Shown: piece after piece, positions 1 through 12,649 of the stretch
Position numbering within the stretch: the stretch's first letter is position 1
Layout of the letters: each line of letters opens with the position of its first letter
Source: Patiria miniata
Lineage: Eukaryota > Echinodermata > Asteroidea > Valvatida > Asterinidae
Direction of reading: 5' to 3'
Assembly: GCF_015706575.1 (NCBI RefSeq)
Contig: NW_024037076.1
Coordinates: 19,286,898-19,350,897 of the forward strand
DNA: 64,000 nt
Notes under the pieces: generated by a model
Told to the model about the DNA's origin: nothing
What the model saw: only the letters and a program-made list of their open reading frames with translations
Database searches by the model: none
Translations under genes and position numbers: made by a program

Positions 1-2320
1 AGTCCAACATTTGCGGCCAAATGAGACTTGAGATCCTTTTACTTTTTTTTGGCTCATGGAAAAATTGAGGTAAGTGTGTGTCTTATTGCTCTGCTCCACA
101 AGTTTAGCTGTAAGCCTAGAAATCTATAACATAATTCATTTTAGTAATCATTTTATTGCAAGGTCTTAATGCCATTAAGGTTCAGAATCAATGGAACTGT
201 TAGTCCCAGTGCCTCAAGGAATAAGGAAAACAGTCTGAGGTTAATCTCCAAGATCTTTTTGTTTCGTAATTCCCTAAAAGTGTTCATTTTTATATGTATA
301 TGAGTAAACAATGTCAAAACTTCTGGGGCACTCTCAGTATTTAAAGTTTTTAACCATTTAAGGCCAGAACCATCCCTAAAATGAACTAGTTTAAATTTTC
401 ATTCTTTTTGGATCCATCAAAAGTAAAACAACTGTGCACTTTCAAGATTGTGAGCGAATGCATTATGGAGATTTCAATTTTTTGAGGCAAATCTTTTCTT
501 CCTCAAAATGATACCATTTCACATGAGGCCAATTTCAGCATTATGAAAAGAAGGGTAATGTCTGTGACAAGAGCCAATTAACCAAGATATCTCATAATAA
601 TGATGCAGAGAAATGATCCTAAACTCCTAGTCTGTAATCTCCTTAACAATTACCAGATGATTGACGTTTAAGATAAAAGTACATTTTCGGGTTTATTCAC
701 TGAGCTCTTAAAAGCTTTGCCGCGGACATGAAATGCCTATGAATGAAATTTTAATGTGTTTGGTATTACTATGGCCGTTGAATAGTATCCACTCGTGAAT
801 AATTTATCTGGTGTACAGACTGTATAAAATGACAATGAGACTACTTGCCCACTGAACTATAGTCATATGAATTTCTCTAGGATCACATGAGTTTTTCTGT
901 CCCACTATTTCAAGTTTGATAAATCAACTTCTTAAATTTGAAGAAGTAGGTAGGTAGGTGATGAGTCTCTTAAGAAATTTGAGTCTCCACCCAAGTCTGC
1001 AGTCGTAATTCATGTCAAATTTTAGGCCAGCTTGAAGTGCCTGAAGAGCCTGGAAGTTCACCGATCTTTAGGGTGTTTCTTACATGAAAAAAAAGAAAAG
1101 ATGAGATTGTTCCTTTCAACACTTTTCAGTCAACATGTTTACTTCTTGCTTTGAACTCACGTTTGATACCTGACACTGCTCCCGTAAACAAAACCTTGAG
1201 GTATAAACTGTGAAGTTTAACAGAAGTATCCTTTTTCACTTTGTGATCCCCTTGTTAATCTTGACCTTTCTTCATCCATTGAAAATTACCCCAGAATTCT
1301 TTGGCACTTATAAACAAAGTACAAACTTGATCCTTTTAAAACACTGTCCTCATAATAGTAGATTTTCTTTTTCAGTTTCGTGTGGGATCTAGATAGCCTG
1401 TTCTCACTTCTCTTTTGTATTGTGCCATTGTCCGCTTTCACGACCACCACCAATCTTTACCAGCTATCGATTGCCCTACAATTGTCCTTGGCGTTATCAT
1501 ATAACATTCGGGAATCACATGTCAACTTCCCATTCATGAAAAAATAATGGAAAGGCATTTTGGACTGGCCGATCGTTACAGCCGTGCCCCAGTTGCAGCG
1601 GGGGAAAGTTGAACAAAGGCGTATTGAACATTGTCCATTTCACGGTTGGATAGATGGCAGAGATGGTTTACCCTGGCAACTTCATTGATTTGTTAGCTTG
1701 CGCCGTAGCTGGTAGGCCGAATATTTAATATCGGTTCATTTTTTCGTTTCCTCAGAAGTCGCTGCGATATTGTGTGAATCAGACTGTGAAATAGGTGCGT
1801 CACATTTGTTCTTTCTCATTTTGGGGAGATACCATGAGCGTTTTTGGATCAACCTTTGAGAGAGCTCACTGGAGAACCACATCTCTGCTGCATTACTGTA
1901 AGTGTGCGGATAAAAATGAAATTTATGTTGATTTTAAACAATCTTTCAAAAGTGAGACAGGTGCAACAGTGTCATTGCTAACTGTAGATATACAGAATTG
2001 AAATTTATTTCTAAATCATATACTTTGTCCAATGTTTTTTATTTAAGCAACACCGATAATTAACCCAGTCTTTCTTTAAATTGCTTTTTATCAGAACTAA
2101 ACTGGAGGTAATGGCTTGATAATGCTGTATTTTGGGTGCAATGCACTTAAATGTTTAACATTTGACCGATGGTGACTCTTCAATATCTGCTATTCCCAAA
2201 ACCTTTTTTTTTTTTAAATGAATGCAGAAATGTTCTCTTTTCCCTTCTTTTTTTTATCATGACTTTTAAAATGGGCTGTACCACTTTGAAATGCTAACTC
2301 CCCCAGTTTCAGTCAGCTAT
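1..2320. other. Upstream DNA without recognised gene
   Basis: Only short frames without family resemblance are present. 1560-1800 is somewhat GC-richer and holds an RFX-like half site (ggcaac, near 1675), followed by a possible donor (aaatag|gtgcgt, about 1793). A non-coding first exon here is conceivable but unsupported. Confidence 0.4.
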
Positions 2321-2329
2321 ACTTTGTTG

Positions 2330-3250
2330 ATCAGGGGTGAGATTTGTCAGGATTGTTTGCTGATTTCAGGATTTTTTGAAAGGGTTTTTGCATATTTCAG
2401 GATTATATTAAAGGGATGTTACGGCCTGCAATGTGCCCAATTGGGCTACAAAGCGCGTTTTAAACAAAATGATATTAAATTGAACAAGAGCATTTACAAT
2501 CAACATGTAAACGTCCACACAACCATCCTTTAAAAAGTGGAGTTATTTGTGAGTTATTCTTGCGAGAACCATGCGAGAACAAATTTCACACAACGTGTAT
2601 GATACATTGAATAAACACGACTTGAAATACCAATATGCATGCCCCAAAATGTGCGTCGCGCACGATGTAAACAACCGTTTTTTTGTGTCTTTTCATGAAA
2701 ACGATAGGACATTAGGTTTGTTTCCTTTCAACCAGACCTATAAAATAGTATATGTCAGGCATGCAACTTTTCCTCGGATCCGCTGATTTCCTCCTTTTTT
2801 ACTCCTCATGAATGACATTACAAATTGAAAAATACTGTACAAAGTCTTGTGTGGTTTGGAGTTTCCTCATTTTTTTTGTAAATTCCCAGTTGCATGCCTC
2901 ATAAGTAAACAATCCAAAACATGTTATTTGCCATCTGACTCCTCATACTTTAAATCCCTCCAATTGAAGGTCAAAGTTTTTACGGCAAACCAATTTTTGG
3001 ATTTCTGGCTGAAATGCCCCTTTAAGGATTGTTCCTGATTTCAGGATAAAAACAAAACCAATTGAAATCTAGAATTCCTGAGGTTTTGCTGTATTTTGTT
3101 TAGGAACAAAAGAAATGGGTATTTTAAGGGGTGCCTTTAGGTAAATACAAACATACTATAGACCCTACTCTGCGGCCCTTGGCAACCCTCAAACCCTCCA
3201 CCGATTGTTTCGTGGATTTGTCATTTTCCCCCAATCAATCCAATATACAT
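2330..3250 (+). repeat. Dispersed repeat split by a MITE; second copy at 51797-52020
   Basis: Words such as ggtgagattt, gatttcagga, taggcaaatacaaacata and gtttcgtggatttgt recur in the same order at 51797-52020. Here the family is interrupted by the TTAA-flanked element at 2412-3021. Class is unknown. Confidence 0.55.
2412..3021. mobile_element. TTAA-flanked MITE (610 bp)
   Basis: The left edge reads TTAA|AGGGATG and the right edge TGCCCCT|TTAA, giving a TTAA duplication and short AGGG-type inverted ends. TTAA targeting is typical of piggyBac-superfamily elements. No transposase frame is visible inside. Confidence 0.55.
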
Positions 3251-3639
3251 GTATGTACAATTTCATAACTATAATTCCTTGTAATTTCTTTGTAATTACT
3301 CAGTGGAATTCAACAAGCTGTCGGCCAGAGTGACTTCAGGAAATAAATTTTGGAAAAACAACTCGACAACCAACACTGCATTCCATACGTTCTCTCTTGA
3401 AACTGCTCCAGTCGTTTTCTACAATTTCCATCGTAAAACAAACAGAGAAATGTTTCACCTTCAGGGATACCCATAATTTAATAAACTCTGCAAACAGCAA
3501 CACAACATTGTTGCCGCGGGAATGAGATGCATAGCTCCCCAGCCATACTTCAAATGATAAACCCTACGTTTGTGAGTAATAACAGTGTGGATGTATTTGA
3601 GTGAAGTCATGACAGCATCAGGAAAAGCCAGCCAATATC

Positions 3640-4110
3640 CTCTTCAATGGGAATCGAACCATGGACAAGCTTAAATGACTACTTCACCTGAGTGATGATT
3701 GACTGAAAGAGGTAGCCAAAATTTGTGGAAAAATAAAAAGAGAACAACACTGATGTTAGAACTGAAACCCGTGCCCCGTTCTTGCCTTTCGCAAATTGAA
3801 GATGAAAGCTCTCTGCTTGCAGGATGTGCCAAATCGAATAAACTGAAGGGAAAAAAAGAAGGATCAAGTGGATTTGAACCATGGACAACCTTCGTCCTTC
3901 ATGTGTGGGATGATTTGTAGAGCTTGCAAGACATTTTTTGGGAAATAGTTGAAGAGAACAACACTGATGACTTTATGTTAGGACTCAAGAGTTTGACCCA
4001 ATTCTTGACTTCCCCAAACTGAGGATTGAAAGTACTCTGCTTGTTGGTTGTACCAAAATCGAATAAACTGAGGATCAAGTTGGATTCGAACTAGGAACCT
4101 CCCTTTTGCA
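3640..4110 (-). repeat. Three tandem units (~217 bp) each with a tRNA-like B box
   Basis: Reverse-complement B-box words occur at about 3650 (GGTTCGATTCC), 3867 (GGTTCAAATCC) and 4083 (AGTTCGAATCC), spaced about 217 bp. Flanking words are shared (gagaacaacactgatg, atcgaataaactga). This looks like a tandemly multiplied SINE-type unit on the minus strand. Confidence 0.55.
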
Positions 4111-4679
4111 TGTGGATTTCAACTGGCAAGAGGGATTCCAACGGGACTGGAGGAGATGTGAACCAATAAACTGCTAGCTCCTGGTACGGACTTTCTTCAC
4201 AGGATCTGTGAACACTGAAAACCAACAGCCGACAGGTTGGTGTCCAAGCGTTACCCTTTGATCTAGATGATGATGGTGTCCACCAAAGGACTCAAAATGG
4301 ATACAATATCAGGTAAGGGGTTTTTTTATTCATAACTCATTTACACAACTGGCTAATAGTTTTGATATACATAAAAAAAGGCTCAGCATGTACAAATGTA
4401 CATTTTTTGACAACAAAATTAATTTCTAAGTTTTAAACACCCAAGTTGAGACATTGTACATGTATGACGTTATGGACCTATGTCTCTTCACCACGTTGCA
4501 TTTACCAGTACATGTAATAGAGTTTATCAGTTGCTTTCCTCTAACAAAAACCTCAGATCATAGACCTTGACCTAATTGTCTTATACCCTTTACTCTATTT
4601 TTCATCACTCTGCTCCAGTTATAGTTGTTCGTGTGTTGTTTTTTTAGTTTGACCCTTATGAGGATTTGTTTGTTAAAGA

Positions 4680-5155
4680 GGTTGTGGAATGCTCGAAGAC
4701 ATTTCTGTCATGTTTTGGGTATATGTAGCCTAAGGTGTGATGAAATAAAAACGACTATTGTGTCTGTCATGAAATGAGTACAAAAGGTACTTTTGAGAGC
4801 TGTTTTTCAGGTCCTGTTTCGACCCGAACGTGCAATTTCTGTAAAAGTCGTCGTTGGGGGCAGCAAACAAAACATAATAAATCGTGACGTAATAAACAGG
4901 ACTCCTGATGCAGCGTAGCATAAACGAGTCCTGTTTATTACGTCACGATTTTTCTAATTTTACGAAGAACCCGACGACTGTTGATTTCAATTATGCGCTC
5001 GCCGACCAACAAATTACTCGATGAATTTCAGTTTTTTAAACATACAAACGCACATTACAAAAGAATGGGACTTTGTCATTATGATATATATGGGTCTACT
5101 CTACAATAAAAAATATAAAAAACAAAACGACTTTCAGCATTCCACAACCGCTTTA
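4680..5155. repeat. Foldback: inverted repeat with perfect inner stem
   Basis: Inner arms at about 4883-4906 and 4926-4951 (cgtgacgtaataaacaggac and its complement) flank a ~20-nt spacer. Outer ends also pair: gttgtggaatgct near 4680 against agcattccacaac near 5140. Similarity between is patchy (tcgtcg, aaaacgac), as in a decayed long inverted repeat. Confidence 0.6.
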
Positions 5156-5609
5156 ATTCTTATTTTTTCTTGCAATACAAAAAGTTATTCACTTTTGAGT
5201 GAGACGTAAAACAAAAACTACATTTTTAATCACGTTTTGCAGGCTAGACTGGTTCCCCCTTTCAGGATCAATAATCTACAGACCAAAAATAAAGGTATTC
5301 TCAGATAGTTGCAGATGCCTAAACTAAAAAAAGTCTTCTTTAAAACATAACATACAACTTTTTACACTCATAAGGAGAAAACAGTTGAATTTGATGAGAG
5401 TGGAAAGTACATCTTTAATTCTAATCTTCCCCTGTAGTGTCACAATATTCCACCCCCATTTCCTAGCTCCCCCCCCCCCATACCCTACCATACTGCCCCC
5501 TTTCCAAGAAACAATTGAGGGGGTGGCATAGTGTACCCTGATATTTAATCACTGGCCAATAATTTGTGTACGTTGTGTGGGGAGCTTCTCTCCTGCAGCT
5601 AGACATTAA

Positions 5610-6126
5610 AGGGAAGATACAACATTTGCAAACATCAAAAAACGAAATGATCAAATTATCACGAAATACCTTACTGACTTGTTAGGGACTGACAGTCCAA
5701 ATCATCCTTTAAAATCGTGGCTCCTGGTGTGCTGACATTTTCAAGAAAAACTTTATTTTTCCAACGCTGGTCGGCTGACCAGCGTTGGAAAAACTGGCTT
5801 TTTTTTTCAAAAACTGTTCCTAAGTTTTCATAATTAGTTATTCTGACATTTCTTTGCAATTGATTACACACCTGTGAAGGGGTACAAACCTGCTAGACTG
5901 ATTCTCTGAGCCTACAATTCCCCAAGTGTATTAACAGCTCTGTTTCATTTTAAGTGGGGTCAGGCAACCAGACTACAAGAATATGATAGGTTTTCTTGGT
6001 TTTTCCAGCGTCTACAAGCCCAAAACGTGAAACAAGTCAGTTTAACAATATTTTCTATAACATACTAATCCTCCAAATCCATTTATTTCTGAAAATTACA
6101 GCAAAAGCAAATGTTGTACATTCCCT
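5610..6126. mobile_element. TTAA MITE family A, copy 1 (central palindrome)
   Basis: Edges are TTAA|AGGGAAGATACAACATTTGC and a mirrored GCAAATGTTGTACATTCCCT|TTAA. An internal near-perfect palindrome CCAACGCTGGTCGG/CTGACCAGCGTTGG lies at 5761-5787. Copies 2 and 3 are at 34248-34727 and 40860-41374. It is non-autonomous and piggyBac-like by target site. Confidence 0.75.
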
Positions 6127-6956
6127 TTAACAACACTGGTTACATAAGTGGTGGTAATCCCTCCATTGTGTTGTGGTTAGGACATGATATACATGTAACT
6201 GTATGCTGTTACTCTATGGTCATCCATGTGACAAGCTTACTGTGTATACACCTCTCAATGGAGCTAATCCTGTTGTCAGGCGATTGACCACATAAGAAAG
6301 CAACCTGAGCTGGTCTTCAATGTAAATGTAACTTTGGAAGTATATACTGATTCCTGGATATTGTGGATCTAACCTTGGAACTCTCTGTCATGTCTGTGTA
6401 TTTATGGACACAACAAGATACTGTAGCTGTCATACATGTTACAGAAGAATGCATTAGTTGAGGGATTAGTGTTCATGGTTAGGATGCCATCTTCCACTTT
6501 AGGTAGATGTGTGCCAAACATGAGCTACATGTAGAGTGGAAATTCAACCTTGAAATGTTCAGTGTTTTCAACTCAGGATGTTTGGACACATGTAGACACT
6601 CAAAATGAAACGACTTCAGAGAAAACTTGGCAATGTCAGCTTTTACTAGGCTTCAAGAACGAAAAAAGTGACAGCTGGATTTAGTTGAGGGTCAACAGCA
6701 CTGACATCAGCTTTTGAGACCTGTTTACTTCGGGTTTCATGGATGCCAATGGGGGCGGTATACAGTCGTTTGTATGCTGTAACATTTGAAAGTGGAAAAC
6801 TGATGTGTCATTCAGGATTGTCAAAATCTGCATCTTTGAAGACTTTAGTCTGCATAGCATGGTAAGTTAACAGGCTGTTTGTTTCAGTTTCATATAAATT
6901 TAAACTTGCAAATTTCTATGTATTCCACGTAAATACAATGAAAGCGCTCGTGCACG

Positions 6957-7490
6957 AAATCTTCAAGAAATAAAAGTTTTATGTTTTGAATAGCTTGAAA
7001 TAATCTTGAACTCGTAAATTCTGGCTATCATGTTGAGATCCAAAAAAATTCTTTCCGATATCAATTGCTGACTTGAAACTTGGCCTGCTCCAATGCTCCA
7101 AGTATTTTTTGTGCTCGTTTTGTGTTTCGCCCTGGCATATATCACTTTTCAAGCAGTACAAATGTCATTACCTTTTGAATGAGACACTGACGGCATAAAT
7201 CAGCCTAAGTTAAGTTATAGTACATAAGATACAGTATGCATCGGGGTCATGAAAATTCGGTTTTAGGTTTTGCCCTTCACCGATGTATTTTTACAAACAC
7301 TGTGTACTCAGGTTTTACACTGGAGCATTTGCCGAGGGATTGCCAGAAAAAGTACGTCATTGGGTAGGTGAACCAGTCTACTTGCAACTTAGGCAGATCT
7401 ATATTTGTGTGCAAAAGCAAACTCCCCCTCCCCAAAAAATGCTCTTTTTTTGCCGCTAAAATAAAACGCTCGTACATGTAGCTCAAAATT
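6957..7490 (-). repeat. Dispersed repeat, inverted relative to 11620-12238
   Basis: The order of shared words (cttcaagaaataaaagttttatg, ttctggctat, ccaatgctcc, ccttttgaatgagac, gcccttcaccg) is repeated in reverse complement between 11620 and 12238. The 7240-7340 part also resembles the body of the SINE at 33380-33593. Class is uncertain. Confidence 0.5.
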
Positions 7491-7859
7491 CATTTAGAGA
7501 AAACAATTAATTAGTTGAAGAAAGTAAAAAGTAGGCCCCTATATGAGAGAAATTATAGCCTTGATGATTTAGGAAGTTTTTAGCATTCATGTGGGAACTT
7601 GACTGGAGCAAATCAGCAAAAAAATACTTCCGATATGCCAGACTTGTTCCCATTAATTGTTGTTATAGAGCCCTTTGCATGTCATCGGCTTTTAATCCAG
7701 CCGCATAGTTAATTTTGCCCTGGAATTTTCCAATTTCCAGTCGCAAAGTCTTCAAAGCCATTTTTTGTAAACTGATCTTACCATAGGACCTGCAGCTCTG
7801 TGATCTAACTGAAAACATTCTGGGGCAGTGTTGTGTACTAAACAAAAAAAAATAAAACA

Positions 7860-8056
7860 ACCAGGGAAAGCCAATCCGCCGCGGAGCTCGGAGCTGGAGC
7901 AATTAGATTGGCCTGGCGAGTTTGTCCCTGTATGCCAAGCAAAGTGTTGTTGCCATGGCAGCCTCAGCAGTGACAATGAGATTATTCTTGTGCGGACCCT
8001 CAGATCCAGTGTGATAAGTGGGTGAAAATGGTCCCGACCTACATGCATAAAAACAT
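7860..8056 (+). promoter_or_regulatory. Candidate promoter with two CCAAT boxes and an RFX X-box
   Basis: A locally GC-rich patch contains CCAAT at 7871, inverted ATTGG at 7907 and GTTGCCATGGCAGC at 7949-7962. The last differs from the consensus X-box GTTGCCATGGCAAC at one base. A strong donor-like acat|gtgagt follows at 8056/8057, so a non-coding first exon could end there. It lies 13 kb upstream of exon 1 of the EML-like gene. RFX/NF-Y pairs mark ciliary promoters in other animals; the assignment here is inferred. Confidence 0.4.
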
Positions 8057-8958
8057 GTGAGTTTCTGGTTACTACCTTATGGGCCGGCTGATCCGATAGG
8101 TCCCAGTGCTTTCTTGTAGTTTATGGTTAGGTTTCAGAAGGGTTTTGACTTTTTGACTGGACCGTGCACACGTGCCTGGAGTATTCTCTGGTACAATTCT
8201 TGAACTTATTACTCGGATGTGCGCTTGGCCAAGCAGAGAACTCCTACCTAGTGTATGTATCCTGGATGACAGGGTGAGATTCGCAATGTTGTGTAGAGCA
8301 TCAAAAGATTGAAATCTATCATTGATGTCGGTGAGTCATTTGTCAATTTTCTTTGCCACTCAGAGACTTCATCGCAAATATCGCCTGAGTGATTTTGCAC
8401 AAATACCGGTAGCTTCAAAGCACTGTGGGAAGGAAAAAGAGGCACTTTCTGTGCCTTTTCTCTTCTCAGACTATCCTTTGTGCTGATTCAATCAAGCGGT
8501 ATTTGGGATTAAAGTGCATAATTTACCTTCTGTGTAGCATGTGAATGATGCAAGTAGTCCTGTTGTTTTACATTAAACTTTCATTGAATTGTAATGAATA
8601 TCTTAATATTTACCATAATAGGTATGAAGCACCTGTGCTAAAATTGTAATTTAAGTGTAGACGCCAAAATGTTGATACTGAGGTGGATACTGGTCACCAA
8701 AAGATGTGTTTAACTTGAATCACTACTTCATAACAAATAGCTATTATGTTAACCTCAACATTACAGAATTTTGCTGTTTGGATTTTTGTTTTGTAATAGT
8801 TGATTTTCCTAAAAATTCTGGTCTGTAGTATGAATCTGACACTCCTCCATGTTTTTAATCGGTGCTCTCTCAGCTGGTCACACTGCGCTTACCTCAAAAT
8901 GTTTATAGCAGTAAGTCTTTCAACTTCAGGAAAAGAACGTATACAAGTGTGATCCCAG

Positions 8959-9545
8959 TTAACCTTAAAATAAAATTCTGAGGTATCGGTATTTGAAAAC
9001 CCAAGAACAGTGCTGGGAGTTACCATTTCAATTTGTCTTTTCTACAATTTAAAAAACTTTCCCCCAAAATGTCACTCAATCTTCCAGAAATTGTGATTTG
9101 CATATATCTCTAAGTGCTTTTGGCTCTATGTAATTTAGTTTAGGCCAAGTTTATAGAATGACCCTAACCTTAAATAAAATTCTGAGGTATTTGAAAAACC
9201 AAGAATAGTGTTTGGAGTTACCATTTCAATTTCTCTTTTCTACAAATTGAAAAACTTTTCCCCCAAATGCCACTCAATATTTCCAGGAATTGTGATTTGC
9301 ATGTATTTCTCTAAGTGCTTTGGCTCTATGTAATTTAGTTTAGGCCAAATGTATAGAATGACCCTAACCTTAAATAAAATTCTGAGGTATTTGAAAAACC
9401 AAGAAGAGTGTTTGGATTTACCATTTCAATTTCTCTTTTCTACAAATTGAAAAACTTTTCCCCCAAATGCCACTCAATATTTCCCGAAATTGTGATTTGC
9501 ATGTATTTCTCTAAGTGCTTTTGGCTCTATGTAATTTAGTTTAGG
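8959..9545. repeat. Tandem triplicate of a ~200-bp unit
   Basis: Units run about 8959-9164, 9165-9364 and 9365-9545. Each carries ccttaaataaaattctgagg, ccatttcaattt and aagtgcttttggctctatgt. Units 2 and 3 are closer to each other than to unit 1. I see no coding potential. Confidence 0.8.
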
Positions 9546-10302
9546 CCTGGTCAGCCCCACAATTATATCATCCTAATTTTGTTAGGTTGCCACAATGAAT
9601 TGGTTGGCAATGGCATTGAAAAAAATGCTGAGTGATCATGGTGATGCATGGCTAACCTTCAATTTCTCAAAATGCTTTGCACTGTGGTTTATACAGTGTA
9701 GGCCAACACACGAACTCAATATCAGAGTAAAATGACATAAAATACACATTTCATGTTGTAATTCCATTAAAGGTCCCAGAGAATTATTTGCGGTTTGTGC
9801 ATTTTTCGTTTAGAAAAATTGTTTACAATATTAATAAGTAGGATGCATAACAACTGTTGGAGTTTCAGATCAGTGGATGTAACTTATACAATGTATTAGA
9901 AAACAGCATTGCACAATTTGTTTTGGTCTCGTAAGCGATTCCGTTGTTAGTGCATTTGATTCAAAAGTTGCTGTTTCATGTATCAAATGGCATGATGAAA
10001 TCCCTAAATCAGTTCTCTAGACATGGTTTTTATTCAGCCGGTTAGTGCAAATGTGATGTGAAAGTCATACAGGATGGGTAATCGTCGCAGTATTTAACAC
10101 ATCAAATTTAAAAAAAAAAAATTGTCTGCGGGCACACTTTTTTGAAATCACCTTCAATGATTGTTATCTCTTGGATGATACCATTTCAGACGGAATACAT
10201 TCACAGGGTATTGGGTACCAGTCCTTTCTTCACTTCTAGCACGGTTTTTATCATTAAATTGGTATCTTGGGTAAAGTTTACCAATGTTCCCATGTACCTT
10301 TA

Positions 10303-10672
10303 GGCCAAAAAAAAAAGTCTCCGGTTTCTGGTATGGAGCTTGCCCAAAAAGTGGTGCGGCGACGCGGCTTTTTTTTTTTTTTTTACCTGTTTTTTTTGCT
10401 TCAAATGTCGGCTGATGACTGCAAATGGTGCCCGACTAAACTTAGTGCAAATATTATGGGAGACCAGAGAGGCCACATAAAGCTTATTCTCGATCATAAC
10501 CCCATCTAAAAAAACGTTAAAATTGTGCAGCAGCAGGATTCCAGTCAAACCAGTGAGTTTGGCGGTTTTGAGACATCATCTTTCATTGAAAAAAAAACTT
10601 TTTCATTTTGCCGACGCGCATGGCTACGGCGACGCGCGCGCATACCAGAAACCGGAGACTTTTTTTTTGGCC
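10303..10672 (+). mobile_element. PIF/Harbinger-like MITE, copy 1
   Basis: Terminal inverted repeats start GGCC followed by an A-run and gtctccggtttctggtat, mirrored at the right end. TTA flanks both sides (10300-10302, 10673-10675). A 3-bp TAA/TTA duplication with GGCC ends is typical of PIF/Harbinger. Copies 2 (30472-30854, inverted) and 3 (53238-53609, diverged) share the ends. No transposase frame. Confidence 0.75.
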
Positions 10673-11181
10673 TTAACTTGAGATCCATTGTGTTCAGTGT
10701 GTTGTCCAATTGAATGGATGGCTGCCTAATTAACTCATGAAGTATAGCCCCCTCTCTTAGACGGCCATCTTCATAGGAAAATTACAGTTGCGTATTCAAC
10801 GCCATTAGGTGCAGTGTGCAAAATGTTCTAAACATGTGCCCATGTTGCTTGAAATTTCTTCGAAACACGGCACAGCCGATGCGCGTCACAAAAATTCGAC
10901 CCCCAAAATGCTGATGCAGGTGGTAAGCTGTAGGCAGTGACGTCATTTGAGAGAGAAACTTATTATTACAAAAATTACTACATGCTACAATTTGCTAATG
11001 AAATATTAAGTGTATTTTTGGTAAAAACCTCTGCACAGCATGTTCGAATGATGTAACTTTTTTGCTTGATTTTCTGTGCAGTAATTTTAAGCTCGTGATC
11101 TACATGTATGTATCCTTCCATGCTACCTCCCGAACAAAAAAAAATAAATTTTTTTTAAAAAAGCGTCATGATCGCTTTTTC

Positions 11182-12649
11182 GTGTGGCAGAAAAAATCAA
11201 GAAAATTAATATGCCTGCCCTATTTGGATAATTAACCGACATCTTTTTTTTATTGGCTGATATCAATACGGAGCATCCCATTTGTAAAAAAAAAAAGGAT
11301 GAAGCAAGCTTCAAGGTGAGGTGTATGTGACTGTGTCATTCAATTTCTGACTTTTTTGCATGATGAAGGAAACAATATTACACGCTCTAAATATTTTTGC
11401 TAAGGCCAAGGCAGTAAGATAAATGCTTTTATGATATATATCTCATCTCCATTAGTGATGTTTTGTGGGACTAGGAGGTTTGTGAAATGAGGCGGGAATT
11501 CCTGTTCTTGAAAGAGAAAGCATTTAGTGTAGTTAGCCATGACATTTTGTTGATGACCTCAACCACTTTGTCCATGCGGATAAAACTTTTCTTCACCGAA
11601 AAAAAAGAGAGATTGTTTTGTACCTAGAGCCAACGTGCAAGTAGACTGGCTCACCTCCCCGATTTATAAATTCTAAAAGGGGGTGTGAACCAGTCCCCGC
11701 TGTTAGAACTGAATTATTGTATCCCCAGTTAGAACTGAGCTATTGTCAGGCAACAATACAACTCAAATTTCTGTTAAGTAATTATTCCCCAACTTAATTA
11801 ACTTATTCCATATTGGGTTTTGCTCTTCACCGGACTTATTTTTTTCTCACAATCACTCGGCAAATGCTATCAAATTATCAATTCAATTTGAAAATCTATT
11901 TTTCAAGGTGCTACACCCAAAAAGCAGGTATACACCAACTTTAACGTGCACCAATTTTTGCGGTCAGCGTCTCATTCAAAAGGTAATAGCATTTGCTTAA
12001 AAAATAGCGATATAAAGGCAAAATCTATTGCAGGGTGAAACACTAAAAGAGCACAGAAAATACTTAGAGCATTGGAGCAAGGCCATGTTTCAAGTCAACC
12101 GTAATTGATATGTCAGAAGGAATTGTTTTGGACCTCAAGAGCATAGCCAGAATTTACGAGTAGAAAGATTATTTCAAGCTATACAAAACATAAAACTTGT
12201 ATTTCTTGAAGATAGGGCTATCGTGCTCAAGAGCTTTAGTGTGGCGGAAAAAAATAAAAAATCTAATATCCCTGCCCTATTTGGATAATTAACCGACATC
12301 TTTTTTTATCGGCTGATATCAATACAGAGCTGCCCATTTGTTAAAAAAGGGGTATAAACAAGCTTCAAAGTGTGGTTTATGTGACTGCATCGTTATATTT
12401 CTGACTTTTTTGCATGATGTCGGAAACAATATTACACGCTCTAAATATTTTTGCCTAGGCCATGGCAGTAAAGATAAATGCCTAAAGTTGAGATATATAT
12501 CATCTCCATTAGTGATATTTCGGAGGACGAGGAGGTTTGTGAAATCAGGTGGGAATTCCTGTTTTTGAAAGAGAAAGCATTTAGTGTAGCTAGCCATGAC
12601 ATTTTGTTGATGACCTTAACCACTCGTCCATTAGGATAAGACTTTTCTT
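11182..12649. repeat. Pair of ~410-bp direct repeats around a dispersed-repeat copy
   Basis: 11182-11594 and 12239-12649 share long stretches (ctgccctatttggataatta, acaatattacacgctctaaa, gagaaagcatttagtgtag) with scattered differences. Between them, 11620-12238 is the inverted homologue of 6957-7490. Most simply this is a segmental tandem duplication whose first unit is incomplete. Confidence 0.65.

Noticed and set aside
11182-12649. Direct repeats as the ends of an LTR-type element
   Set aside because: No TG...CA termini, no flanking duplication, no primer-binding site or polypurine tract, and the interior is a dispersed repeat also found alone. Tandem duplication explains it better.
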